The translations under genes and the position numbers were made by a program. Positions 6,451-14,018 of a DNA stretch of 18,050 nt are shown piece by piece (the stretch's first letter is position 1; the number at the start of each line of letters is the position of its first letter). The stretch is from positions 1 through 18,050 of the forward strand of contig JAFOCH010000026.1 in the NCBI GenBank assembly GCA_017381395.1, read 5' to 3'. The DNA comes from Clostridia bacterium (GTDB lineage: Bacteria > Bacillota > Clostridia > Oscillospirales > Acutalibacteraceae). The notes beneath the pieces were generated by a model, which saw only the letters and a program-made list of their open reading frames with translations, was not told the origin of the DNA and searched no databases.

Positions 6451-7161
6451 ATGCTTAGAGTTACAATCTGGAACGAATACCATCATGAACAGCACCATCC
6501 CATCGCCAACGAGCTTTATCCCGAAGGAATTCACGGTCAGCTTGCCTCATTTTTAAAGGACGAATTCGAAGTAAGAACGGCTCTGCTTTCGGACGATGAA
6601 TGTGGTCTGACCGAAGAGGTGCTGAAAAATACCGATGTTCTCATTTGGTGGGGACACGTGCGTCACTATGCCGTACCCGACAGAATTGTCGAAAGGGTAT
6701 GCAACGCCGTTGCCTCGGGCATGGGACTGATTGCACTCCACTCCACCCACCAGTCAAAGATATTCCATCGCCTGATGGGTACTCCCTGCAACCTGAGCTG
6801 GCGCGAGAACGGCGACAAGGTTCGTAACTGGGTATGCGACCCGAGCCACCCCATTGCCAAGGGAATCGACAGATACTTTGAACTCGAGCATGAAGAAACC
6901 TACTGTGAGCCCTTTTCCATCCCCGAACCGATGGAAACCGTTTTTATCGGATGGTACGAGGGCGGAGAATGTTTCAGAACAGGTGTCACCTTTAAACGCG
7001 GACACGGAAAAATCTTTTACTTCCAGCCCGGACACGAAACATATCCGACCTATTATAACAAGGACGTTCAGCTGGTAATAAAAAATGCTATCAATTGGGC
7101 CGCTCCGATATACCGCGACGACGATATTCTGGAATGCCATCGTATAAATAAAACCTATTAA
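6451..7161 (+). CDS. ThuA-like domain protein
   Basis: The 236-residue protein resembles the ThuA (trehalose-utilisation) family, which has a class I glutamine-amidotransferase-like fold and is usually linked to carbohydrate use; its reaction is not firmly known. Supporting phrases are VTIWNEYHHE (N-terminus), LIWWGHVRHYAV, GLIALHST (central strand-loop), CDPSHPIAKGI, EETYCEPF and GKIFYFQPGHETYPT near the end. ATG 6451 is chosen over the in-frame GTG at 6442, because AAGGAG (6433-6438) lies only 3 nt from the GTG but 12 nt from the ATG. It starts 39 nt after the OadG-like gene with no terminator between them, so it may belong to the same riboswitch-controlled transcript. The terminator at 7185 follows. 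Confidence 0.85.
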   Translation: MLRVTIWNEYHHEQHHPIANELYPEGIHGQLASFLKDEFEVRTALLSDDECGLTEEVLKNTDVLIWWGHVRHYAVPDRIVERVCNAVASGMGLIALHSTHQSKIFHRLMGTPCNLSWRENGDKVRNWVCDPSHPIAKGIDRYFELEHEETYCEPFSIPEPMETVFIGWYEGGECFRTGVTFKRGHGKIFYFQPGHETYPTYYNKDVQLVIKNAINWAAPIYRDDDILECHRINKTY

Positions 7162-7184
7162 ATTTAAATTTTTACACCAATAAT

Positions 7185-7223
7185 AAATCCCGATTGCAGA
7201 AAATTTGCAATCGGGATTTTTTT
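7185..7223 (+). terminator. Rho-independent terminator after the ThuA-like gene
   Basis: A perfect 14-bp stem (7185-7198 with 7206-7219, 7-nt loop) runs into seven T residues. In the opposite direction the stem is followed only by a weak ATTTATTATT, so it may also serve the convergent nagA gene, less efficiently. Confidence 0.88.
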
Positions 7224-7232
7224 GTTATCCAA

Positions 7233-8354
7233 TCAATCTATTATGTTGCCGTTTTTGATGACGTATTTTATTTCAAAATCATCGTTTATAATCACGAGGT
7301 CGGCGTCCATTCCCTCGTCGATGCGTCCCTTTTTATCCGCTATGCCGAGTATTCTCGACGGGACGGCAGACGCGCAATAAACCGCATCCTCAAAGGGAAT
7401 ACCGAAATCCTTTACCGATCGACGAACGCACTCAAACAGGGAATTCACATTTCCGTACAGGGTACCGTCGGTAAGGGTGCAGGTGCCGTCCTTTATGACC
7501 ACGCGCTGACCCTGAATTGCATATTCGCCGTCGGGCATTCCTGCCGTGCTGACATCGTCGCTGATGATACAAAACCGCTCCCTACCGATTAGCTTGTAAA
7601 CAAGGCGAACAACTCGACTGTCGATATGCTTTCCATCGCAGATAAGCTCGGCGGTAACGTCACTGTCGAGAATTGCTCCGACCGCTCCCGGATCTCTATG
7701 GCCGAGCGGACTCATCGCGTTAAAGAGATGGGTTGCGTGGGTAGCTCCCTTTTCGATTGCGGCGGCGACAAGGTCGGCAGACGCGCTAGTATGACCGATA
7801 GAAACTACGATTCCCCTGTCACGAATGGTCGGGATTCCATTTAGGTTCGCCTCTATTTCGGGAGCAACCGTCATGATTTTGATATTATTCCTTGACCGCG
7901 CAATAAACACGTCCAGCACCTTTTCGACAAAGGGTAAAAAGTGCTTTTTTTCCATTGCACCGTGACGCTCGGGCGAAATAAACGGGCCTTCCATATTTAT
8001 TCCAACGATTTCAGCGCCGCTCGTACCCTTTTCGATGGCGGTGCCGAGCGTCTCGAGGGACATAAGCATAATTTCAGCATCGGTGGTGAGGGTGGTAGCG
8101 GCAAAGGAGGTTACACCGCATTTGACAAGTTGGCGGCAAACCCTTTCGACCCCGTCGGCGGTGGCTCCCGTAAGGTCGATACCGCCAAAGCCGTGGATAT
8201 GCAGATCAACCAGTCCCGGAATAACCGTCAGTCCCGAAATATCGAGGGTGTTGTCATCGTCACCCGAAAAACCGAGTCGTCCATTATTGATATATAAATC
8301 TTTTTTTTCGAGTACAAAGTCGGAATTCAAAACCATTCCGCCCGCTAATCGCAT
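7233..8354 (-). CDS. nagA: N-acetylglucosamine-6-phosphate deacetylase
   Basis: NagA removes acetate from GlcNAc-6-phosphate to give glucosamine-6-phosphate, in amino-sugar use and cell-wall recycling. The 373-residue protein has typical length and the amidohydrolase motifs in order: DLHIHGFGGID with H52/H54, metal ligand E122 (NMEGPFISP), H188 (SIGHTSA), H209 (THATHLFNAMSPLGHRDPG), H243 (CDGKHID) and catalytic D266 (IISDDVSTAG). The ATG at 8354 has AAAGGTGGCGG about 8 nt upstream. It has its own promoter and no nagB or PTS gene beside it. It is convergent with the ThuA-like gene, also plausibly sugar-related. Confidence 0.95.
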   Translation of the reverse strand: MRLAGGMVLNSDFVLEKKDLYINNGRLGFSGDDDNTLDISGLTVIPGLVDLHIHGFGGIDLTGATADGVERVCRQLVKCGVTSFAATTLTTDAEIMLMSLETLGTAIEKGTSGAEIVGINMEGPFISPERHGAMEKKHFLPFVEKVLDVFIARSRNNIKIMTVAPEIEANLNGIPTIRDRGIVVSIGHTSASADLVAAAIEKGATHATHLFNAMSPLGHRDPGAVGAILDSDVTAELICDGKHIDSRVVRLVYKLIGRERFCIISDDVSTAGMPDGEYAIQGQRVVIKDGTCTLTDGTLYGNVNSLFECVRRSVKDFGIPFEDAVYCASAVPSRILGIADKKGRIDEGMDADLVIINDDFEIKYVIKNGNIID

Positions 8355-8404
8355 TGAAAATCCGCCACCTTTTTTTGTAGGAATATTCGTTTCATCTAAC
8401 GATG

Positions 8405-8433
8405 ATTATACTCCTGCAACAAACGAAAAGCAA
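8405..8433 (-). promoter_or_regulatory. nagA promoter
   Basis: On the minus strand TTGCTT (8428-8433), a 17-nt spacer and a perfect TATAAT (8405-8410) precede nagA, with a leader of about 45 nt. The 120-nt gap between nagA and the upstream membrane-protein gene holds no clear terminator for the latter. Confidence 0.7.
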
Positions 8434-8473
8434 GTAATTTCCACCTGTGGTTTTTCATTCTGTCATATGCGTT

Positions 8474-10114
8474 TTAATATATTGTATAATACACACTGCT
8501 ATCATCGGAATAGCGATGCTTCCACTGTTTAGATAAAAAGTTTCCGTTATTCTCGATAAATTCATTGAGCATTTTTTCGGCTCTCATTAAGGGATAGCAA
8601 TAACTGCCAAGGCCATTTATTCTGTTCTCATTCTTTTCAAGTTTAGGTCCCTTGACGTTTTCCACTATTTTATACTCATAGTTTCCGTAGAGCAGAGCAT
8701 TATAAAGCATCTTTTCCGCCTCAAAGGATACCTCTTTATCTTTATCTTCGCTTAGCTTAATAAGATACGGAATTCCTTCGGGACCTAAATAATAGAGTGC
8801 CCTTGTATCAATCGTTTCGGTCCAACCATTTTTATAAGCATTGTAGTTGTATTCCCCTATAACCGAATTGATATTAAAGCAGCCAAACAGGGTAAGAACC
8901 ACTGCAAAAGATATAAGCGCCGTTCTGATAACTCTAATCTTTGGTATATAAATGCGCACAATCAAGCTTATAAATATTACCCAGAGGGCTATCATAAAGC
9001 CGCTTGTACCCACCCTTAATTCTGTCATGCCAAGAGATTTTATATATAAGGCCATTTTTGAAAGAGCGGTTGATATTATAAGCAGGGTGAAAACGGCAAT
9101 GAAGGTACAAAGCGCTTTTATCCCTGCCCCGATTTTACAATCACGCTTTTTGGTAAGAATAAGAACTATGAAAATTATAAGCAAATTTAATGCCGCTATA
9201 ACCGACATTTCAAAAAATCCTCTTCTGGCATAAGCGGAAACGCTGAATTTATAATTTTCGGGCAAGAATCCACTGAACGCACTGAAAAAATACGCCAACT
9301 GAGAAAACAAGTACGATAAATAGCACAAGGAAATAACAGATAAAAATACGCCTACTGTTATACCTTCCACTCCTGCAAAGTTGCACTTTTTTCTTTCGGG
9401 CAACGCCCTCTTTTTAAAACTGAAACCGTAAGAAATGATTAAAAGTGAAATAACCGCACCGACAATTATTTTAAATAGGGTCGAGACAATGTTACCGAAA
9501 AACAATCCAACCATTCCGCTAAAAGCTTCGTCAGAAGCGATTAAAAGCGGAATAATTACAAATAAGAAAGGCACGGAAATCAAGCAACCTATAAGGGCTT
9601 TGCCGAGCTTTTTATTCTTTTCGCCATTGCCTGAAAACAGTGAAACAACCGAATTTGGAATACAGGGAATGACAAGCTCAAATATAGGAGAGAATATGTT
9701 TATTATTAAATCGAGGTCATCCTCTTCCTTTTGCTCCGCGATAAGACTCATAAACCATATAAGAGAAAGTATTGCCGCAAATATAAAGCTAAAAAAACGA
9801 ACCATACCATTCGTTGTAAGAGTAAAGCTTAGGGAAACGGCTACCGCAAATAACGCACAGCACAAAGGGAATAATTTAACCTTCGACCTTCCGGATATAA
9901 AATAAGCGGTTAATATGACTATTATGGAAATAACCGAAATGGTCCATCCTATTCGGAATCCTCCCCAAATACCCAAGATAGAGGTTATAACCGATATTAC
10001 AAAGGCAAAAATCGAAAACATATAATCACCTTTGACAAGCTCGAATTTTTCAAGCTTTTTATCAGGTGTATGGTTAGTATTAAACCCCGGGTTTACAGCA
10101 TTGTTTTCATTCAT
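8474..10114 (-). CDS. DUF4153/DUF4173-type polytopic membrane protein
   Basis: The 546-residue product has a hydrophilic N-terminal stretch (about 1-28), roughly a dozen hydrophobic helices up to about residue 420 and a soluble C-terminal region of about 126 residues. The soluble part contains DTRALYYLGPEGIPYLIKL, the form seen after the membrane part of DUF4153/DUF4173 proteins. Function is unknown. ATG 10114 is preferred over an upstream in-frame start at 10174, because GGAGGAG stands 5 nt before it. The ribosome site overlaps the last codons of the HTH gene, and only 2 nt separate the stop from this ATG, so translation is probably coupled. Family pairing with DUF2975 and HTH genes suggests a membrane-sensing or envelope role (inference). 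Confidence 0.82.
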   Translation of the reverse strand: MNENNAVNPGFNTNHTPDKKLEKFELVKGDYMFSIFAFVISVITSILGIWGGFRIGWTISVISIIVILTAYFISGRSKVKLFPLCCALFAVAVSLSFTLTTNGMVRFFSFIFAAILSLIWFMSLIAEQKEEDDLDLIINIFSPIFELVIPCIPNSVVSLFSGNGEKNKKLGKALIGCLISVPFLFVIIPLLIASDEAFSGMVGLFFGNIVSTLFKIIVGAVISLLIISYGFSFKKRALPERKKCNFAGVEGITVGVFLSVISLCYLSYLFSQLAYFFSAFSGFLPENYKFSVSAYARRGFFEMSVIAALNLLIIFIVLILTKKRDCKIGAGIKALCTFIAVFTLLIISTALSKMALYIKSLGMTELRVGTSGFMIALWVIFISLIVRIYIPKIRVIRTALISFAVVLTLFGCFNINSVIGEYNYNAYKNGWTETIDTRALYYLGPEGIPYLIKLSEDKDKEVSFEAEKMLYNALLYGNYEYKIVENVKGPKLEKNENRINGLGSYCYPLMRAEKMLNEFIENNGNFLSKQWKHRYSDDSSVYYTIY

Positions 10115-10116
10115 AG

Positions 10117-10323
10117 CTACTCCTCCGATACATATTTGATTATATCTCCCGGCTGACAATTCAGCTCCCGACAAATGCTATCCAATGTCGAAAATCTAAT
10201 TGCTCTCGCCTTTCCTGTTTTAAGCACAGATAAATTCGCCTGTGTTATGCCGATTTTTTCAGCAAGTTGGGCAGAAGTCATTTTATTTACAGCTAACATC
10301 ACATCAAGATTTATTTCTATCAT
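10117..10323 (-). CDS. Small Cro/C1-type HTH regulator (YozG-like)
   Basis: The 68-residue protein is a single helix-turn-helix domain (MTSAQLAEKIGITQANLSVL, then FSTLDSICRELNCQPGDIIKY) of the short Cro/C1 kind that usually accompanies DUF2975 proteins. It has no ligand or dimerisation domain beyond the HTH. GGAG lies 7 nt upstream of ATG 10323. It is the middle gene of a three-gene operon, 12 nt after the DUF2975 gene and 2 nt before the DUF4153-type gene. It probably binds the operon's own promoter, where a perfect inverted repeat is present (inference). Confidence 0.92.
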   Translation of the reverse strand: MIEINLDVMLAVNKMTSAQLAEKIGITQANLSVLKTGKARAIRFSTLDSICRELNCQPGDIIKYVSEE

Positions 10324-10335
10324 TTCTATTCTCCG

Positions 10336-10803
10336 TTATATCGTTAAATCATTTTCATTTTGAATTTCCACTGCCGATTGCATGACATTTTTAAGAACTC
10401 GAAGCAACATTCCGACAAAGCCACCCGCCAATGCGACAAACATAAAAGGCATATAGAAAAATCCGCCCGCAAAGGTAATCGCCCCTATGGCAAAACAGCT
10501 CCACGAAACCCCTCTTAACAATTTCGGGTTTTGTTCAATAAATATATTCCCTGATTTGATATTATTTAACAGCTTTATAAGGCCGTAAAAAATTATTCCG
10601 CCAAAAACGGCTGACGGATAAAAACAGGCGGCAAAGGTTGTTTTTATATTCTTTAAAGGGTCGCCGTCCACATCAAACCCTCTGTACTCCGTCATATATA
10701 AGGTGAATACCCACGGTCCTATAAACAACAGTACCAGAAGCACAGCCGATAAAAACCAACATACAAAAAGGGAAAGACCAACCGATTTTTTACAATTCCA
10801 CAT
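10336..10803 (-). CDS. DUF2975 membrane protein
   Basis: The 155-residue protein has four hydrophobic helices (about 9-35, 58-80, 101-121, 122-142) and the layout of DUF2975, a small membrane family nearly always paired with a short HTH gene, as here. Supporting phrases are LKNIKTTFAACFYPSAVFGG, LIKLLNNIKSGNIFIEQNPKL and the C-terminal LRVLKNVMQSAVEIQ. The ATG at 10803 follows GGAGGAG by about 9 nt. An in-frame TTG 21 nt upstream has no ribosome site. It is the first gene of the operon and directly follows the promoter at 10842-10870. The molecular function is unknown; it may hold the HTH protein or report membrane state (inference). Confidence 0.85.
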   Translation of the reverse strand: MWNCKKSVGLSLFVCWFLSAVLLVLLFIGPWVFTLYMTEYRGFDVDGDPLKNIKTTFAACFYPSAVFGGIIFYGLIKLLNNIKSGNIFIEQNPKLLRGVSWSCFAIGAITFAGGFFYMPFMFVALAGGFVGMLLRVLKNVMQSAVEIQNENDLTI

Positions 10804-10837
10804 AAATTTTTCTCCTCCGAGCAATTTAGTTTTCTAG

Positions 10838-10884
10838 AACGATAATAGCACACCGTTTATCGTTTGTCAACAATAAAATTATCG
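10838..10884. promoter_or_regulatory. Operon promoter with an embedded inverted repeat (candidate operator)
   Basis: On the minus strand a perfect TTGACA (10865-10870), a 17-nt spacer and TATTAT (10842-10847) with an extended -10 TGC form the promoter of the DUF2975-HTH-DUF4153 operon. A perfect 8-bp inverted repeat, AACGATAA (10838-10845) and TTATCGTT (10857-10864), lies inside it, spanning the -10 and abutting the -35. A third TTATCG is at 10879-10884. This is a plausible binding site for the operon's HTH protein. Confidence 0.75.
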
Positions 10885-10920
10885 AATATCAATAATAAAT
10901 TGCCGAAAAACAATATCCGC

Positions 10921-10949
10921 TTGAAACAGTCGATAAAAAATGATATATT
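10921..10949 (+). promoter_or_regulatory. Promoter of the tyrosine phosphatase gene
   Basis: TTGAAA (10921-10926), a 17-nt spacer and TATATT (10944-10949) with an extended -10 TGA before it. It is divergent from the DUF2975 operon promoter about 50 bp away. The leader before the ATG at 11036 is about 80 nt. Confidence 0.7.
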
Positions 10950-11035
10950 GATTATGCACTAAAACATTAATGAAGCTCCCTTACGTGACGGAAGCCACGA
11001 ACAAATAAATCAATTTTTTAAAAAGGAAAAATACT

Positions 11036-11512
11036 ATGACTAAAATTATGTTTGTTTGCCACGGGAATATTTGCCGTTCGCCGATGGCGGAATTTGTATT
11101 AAAGGATATGGTCGAAAAAGCGGGGCTGTCGGACGAATTTTTTATTTCGTCATGCGCCACCAGTACCGAGGAAATATACGGCGGAGTGGGCAATCACGTT
11201 TATCCCCCTGCCCGCAGAGAGCTCGCAAAGCATGGTCTTTCCTGTGACGGAAAAAGGGCCGTCCAGATAAAGCCGTCCGACTATGATAAATACGATTTGC
11301 TAGTTGCGATGGACTCGAATAACATACGCAATCTTTCGAGAATGCTCGGCGAGGATAAGCAGAATAAAATCAAAAAACTGATGAGCTTCACCGACCGAGG
11401 CGGTGACGTGGCTGACCCGTGGTACACGGGCGATTTCGAATTGACATACCGCGACATTGTTGACGGGTGCAAGGGATTACTCGAGTATCTGATGAAAAAT
11501 TCGATTACCTGA
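11036..11512 (+). CDS. Low-molecular-weight protein tyrosine phosphatase
   Basis: These phosphatases remove phosphate from protein tyrosine in the cytoplasm, often controlling polysaccharide synthesis or kinase systems. The 158-residue length is standard. The P-loop VCHGNICRSPMAE places nucleophile C8 and R14 with S15, and the general acid is D127 in the DPWYTG motif. Intermediate motifs such as LLVAMDSNN (88-96) also fit. AAGGA lies 8 nt before ATG 11036. It is a single-gene unit between its own promoter and the terminator at 11523. No tyrosine kinase is visible in the window, so its substrate cannot be named. Confidence 0.95.
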   Translation: MTKIMFVCHGNICRSPMAEFVLKDMVEKAGLSDEFFISSCATSTEEIYGGVGNHVYPPARRELAKHGLSCDGKRAVQIKPSDYDKYDLLVAMDSNNIRNLSRMLGEDKQNKIKKLMSFTDRGGDVADPWYTGDFELTYRDIVDGCKGLLEYLMKNSIT

Positions 11513-11522
11513 AATAAATAGC

Positions 11523-11560
11523 AAAAAGGGACGGAGAAAACGCTCTCCGTCCCTTTTTTT
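11523..11560. terminator. Bidirectional terminator between convergent genes
   Basis: A 10-bp GC-rich stem (GGGACGGAGA 11528-11537 with TCTCCGTCCC 11544-11553) is flanked by A5 on the left and T7 on the right. It ends both the phosphatase transcript and the opposing Ig-like gene transcript. Confidence 0.9.
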
Positions 11561-11573
11561 AATTAAGTGAGGT

Positions 11574-12539
11574 TTATTTCTTTTTAATACTGATAATAAC
11601 GATAATGCCGACGGTGATAGCCACTATAAGAAGGCAGATTATCACGATAAGCAATGTTTTTACCAAATCGCCTCCATTGTCAACATTTGATGAGTCGGAC
11701 TCGGTCGGCTGGGTGGAAGCGGTTGATTCGGTGGACACTGTCGGCTCGGCTGAAACTGTGCTTTCCTCCGAGCTTTGCTCGGTCGAATCGACCTTGCTTT
11801 CGTCCTTTTGCGAGGCAGTGGAAGTATCCTTTTTATCGGTCACGATGACGGGAACCACGCTCGAATAGGCGGTGCCGCCACCCGACGCTTTTACCATGCA
11901 CACATAGTAACGAGTGCCGACCTTACCCGTGTCGCAGATGATTGAATCACTATATTCACTTTCGTCAGGGAGTGCCTTTATATCGGCGAGCTTGCCGGTC
12001 GAGGTTTCGTACCAATGGTATGTAAGCTGCTCGCCTGCGGGTGCCTTTGCTATGCAACGAATTTCGGCAGAGTCGCCTTTTTTAGCCGTGACAGCGGCGG
12101 GTACAGAAATTTCGGGCGGCATCGACTCCGTATCTGACACAACACTGACCTGAGCAACGGCACTCTTTACATCATAGTGTCCGTCCTCAATAACGCAGTA
12201 AAGTCGGGCCCCATTAAGATCCTTTTCGATTCCGTTGAAGGAGAAATAAAAAGTATTTTTGTCACGGGTTGCACCGTAGGATTCACCTGCATAACCCTCC
12301 CACGGCTGAACGCCCTCAATGGTCTTTGACGTGTTATAGGTTTTTCCTTTATATTCGAGATACCATGTGGCGGTGAGGTTGCTTCCCTCCGCCTTTACCG
12401 TGTACACGGCGCAGCTGTATTCGGGGTAATTCGGACTCTGCGGCTGCAAGGTGATGGTCGGCTGACCTGCCGCATGAGCCGAAAGGGTGATAACCGAAAT
12501 AAATATAACGAGAATCATGGCGGTTACAAGCTTTTTCAT
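11574..12539 (-). CDS. Secreted Ig-like surface protein with C-terminal membrane anchor
   Basis: The 321-residue protein starts with a signal peptide (MKKLVTAMILVIFISVITLS, probable cut after AHA near residue 23). Two Ig-like modules follow: about 28-135 (PTITLQPQSPNY...ATWYLEYKG...YCVIEDG) and about 140-233 (ISVPAAVTAKKGDSAEIRCIA...YHWYET...YYVCMVKASGG, with a likely C157/C216-type disulfide). A Ser/Thr/Glu-rich stalk (about 234-287, repeats of STVSTEST type) and one transmembrane helix (about 289-317) ending in KKK complete it. There is no LPxTG motif. It probably displays an adhesion or ligand-binding module on the cell surface (inference). ATG 12539 has AGGGGG 11 nt upstream. Confidence 0.9.
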   Translation of the reverse strand: MKKLVTAMILVIFISVITLSAHAAGQPTITLQPQSPNYPEYSCAVYTVKAEGSNLTATWYLEYKGKTYNTSKTIEGVQPWEGYAGESYGATRDKNTFYFSFNGIEKDLNGARLYCVIEDGHYDVKSAVAQVSVVSDTESMPPEISVPAAVTAKKGDSAEIRCIAKAPAGEQLTYHWYETSTGKLADIKALPDESEYSDSIICDTGKVGTRYYVCMVKASGGGTAYSSVVPVIVTDKKDTSTASQKDESKVDSTEQSSEESTVSAEPTVSTESTASTQPTESDSSNVDNGGDLVKTLLIVIICLLIVAITVGIIVIISIKKK

Positions 12540-12595
12540 AATACAGTAATTCCCCCTGCTTTTTTTAAATATGCCGCGAATGACACCCCGATGCC

Positions 12596-12624
12596 TTGAC
12601 CGAGATGAAAAGATATGGTAAAAT
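12596..12624 (+). promoter_or_regulatory. Promoter of the 7TM-LuxR gene
   Basis: TTGACC (12596-12601), a 17-nt spacer and TAAAAT (12619-12624) with an extended -10 TGG. It implies an untranslated leader of about 240 nt before ATG 12871. Confidence 0.6.
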
Positions 12625-12638
12625 TAAATAAATGTAAA
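12610..12638 (-). promoter_or_regulatory. Possible promoter of the Ig-like surface protein gene
   Basis: On the minus strand TTTACA (12633-12638) and TATCTT (12610-12615) are spaced by 17 nt, overlapping the opposing promoter at 12596-12624. The -10 is weak, so this is a tentative call. Confidence 0.4.
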
Positions 12639-12870
12639 TCATGCCGATTAAACGGCTACTTTTAAAAGGGTACAGCGGCTCTTTTGCGGCTAATAAAACC
12701 GATTTTGTCCCCTTTTGTTACAGTAATTATACAAAATTATTATATTTATCGCCCCACACTTTTTTTACAAAAAAGGGTGGGAAGGAATATTTTTTATTAG
12801 CGGTGATGATTTTGCTAGGGCGGCCGACAAAAGGCATACGTATTGTCGGCTTGGGAGGATTTTTTAGGGT
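12631..12870 (+). promoter_or_regulatory. Long structured 5' leader of the 7TM-LuxR gene
   Basis: The leader holds four hairpins: GCCG/CGGC (12643-12646/12653-12656); 12664-12674 with 12706-12716 (AAAAGGG.ACA/TGT.CCCTTTT); 12753-12765 with 12769-12781 (one mismatch), followed at distance by T6; and a perfect 8-bp GCCGACAA/TTGTCGGC (12823-12830/12843-12850) directly before the ribosome site GGGAGGA. This could be an attenuator or riboswitch-like control. No known family is recognised. An open frame covering it (12641-12874) has no ribosome site and is not called. Confidence 0.5.
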
Positions 12871-13974
12871 ATGAAGAAGTTTATTTTTAATATAGTGGCT
12901 GCAATTATGGTGGCCATTTCTCTGTGCAGCTGCACCGCCGTGGGAGAAAAAACGGCAAGCTTGGTCATAGTTTACGGTGTTGCGGCAATTCTCGCACTCG
13001 TGCTACTTATCGGTTACGGTCTGCTCGTTCAAAAGAAAGAAAAATGGCTCGTTTTTCTCTTTTCATCGGTGTCAGTTGTCAATTTCGGCTACTATTGGCT
13101 ATCCGTTTCGTCATCAATCGACAGCGCACTGATGGCAAACCGACTTTCATATCTCGGCTCGGTATTTTTACCGATGTCGGTGATGATGGTTGTACTCAAA
13201 GTAACAAAGCTCGAATACAAAAAATGGGTTCCGATTTTTCTCTTTTCATGGGGAGTTGCCGTTTTTTTACTGGCGGCAAGCGGAGGAATACTGGATATTT
13301 ATTACAAACAGGTTTGGATTGAAAAGGTCGATGGAATCACCATACTTAACAAGGTTTATGGCCCTTTGCACCCCGTGTATCTGTTCTATCTGCTCTCTTA
13401 TTTCGGCATAATGGTAGGTACTATCAGCTACGCCATCAGCAAAAAGAAGCTTGATTCGGCCGTGCACTCGATAATTTTGACCTTCGCCGTTTTTGTAAAC
13501 ATCGGTGTTTGGCTTATCGAACAGCTGGTTCAAATCGAATTTGAGATTTTATCAATTTCGTATATCATAAGCGAGCTTTTTCTGCTCGGTCTATATATGC
13601 TGCTGCAAGAAAGTGAAAGGCGAATCACCCTTTCAAAGCAGGTGACAAGCGAGCAGCTGAGCCAATTGATAAAAGAAAACGAGATAAATAACGACGAGGA
13701 GCAGGCAATTTCGATTTCGGACGAATTCAAGGCGCAGTACGATATCTTTGTATCGGGGCTCGATTCCCTGACTCAGACCGAAAGGACGGTTTACGGCTAC
13801 TACATCGAGGGCAAAAGCACAAAGGAAATCCTCTCAATCCTGGATATAAAGGAAAATACACTCAAATATCATAACAAAAATATTTATGGTAAGCTGGGTG
13901 TTTCATCGCGAAAGAAGCTTATCGAAATGTCAAAAATTCAGAAAACGCTGGACAAGACGAATAAAAACGGCTAA
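12871..13974 (+). CDS. 7TM membrane sensor fused to LuxR-type HTH (one-component regulator)
   Basis: The 367-residue protein has an N-terminal hydrophobic segment (1-22, with CSC at 19-21 resembling but not matching a lipobox) and about seven more hydrophobic helices up to residue 247, arranged like the 7TM sensor of some histidine kinases. An amphipathic/coiled helix follows (about 248-290). A LuxR/GerE helix-turn-helix ends the chain at about 298-355 (LTQTERTVYGYYIEGKSTKE, then IKENTLKYHNKNIYGKLGV). There is no kinase or receiver domain, so sensing and DNA binding lie in one polypeptide. GGGAGGA lies 11 nt before ATG. Ligand and targets are unknown. It precedes pyruvate kinase, which has a separate -10 box. 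Confidence 0.88.
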   Translation: MKKFIFNIVAAIMVAISLCSCTAVGEKTASLVIVYGVAAILALVLLIGYGLLVQKKEKWLVFLFSSVSVVNFGYYWLSVSSSIDSALMANRLSYLGSVFLPMSVMMVVLKVTKLEYKKWVPIFLFSWGVAVFLLAASGGILDIYYKQVWIEKVDGITILNKVYGPLHPVYLFYLLSYFGIMVGTISYAISKKKLDSAVHSIILTFAVFVNIGVWLIEQLVQIEFEILSISYIISELFLLGLYMLLQESERRITLSKQVTSEQLSQLIKENEINNDEEQAISISDEFKAQYDIFVSGLDSLTQTERTVYGYYIEGKSTKEILSILDIKENTLKYHNKNIYGKLGVSSRKKLIEMSKIQKTLDKTNKNG

Positions 13975-13989
13975 AAAACACAAAATTAG

Positions 13990-13995
13990 TATAAT
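13990..13995 (+). promoter_or_regulatory. Probable -10 box of pyk
   Basis: A perfect TATAAT lies 24 nt before the pyk start codon, but no recognisable -35 is seen at the right distance. The 44-nt gap to the LuxR gene has no terminator, so read-through from that gene is also possible. Confidence 0.4.
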
Positions 13996-14018
13996 ATGAC
14001 TTTATTGGGGGAGAAAGT

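Noticed and set aside
8952..9905. Two plus-strand open frames of 93 and 156 residues
   Set aside because: They are antisense shadows of the hydrophobic minus-strand DUF4153-type gene, with no ribosome sites or promoters.
12641..12874. 77-residue open frame overlapping the start of the 7TM-LuxR gene
   Set aside because: No ribosome site upstream of its ATG, and the stretch is full of hairpins typical of a leader RNA. A leader peptide cannot be excluded.
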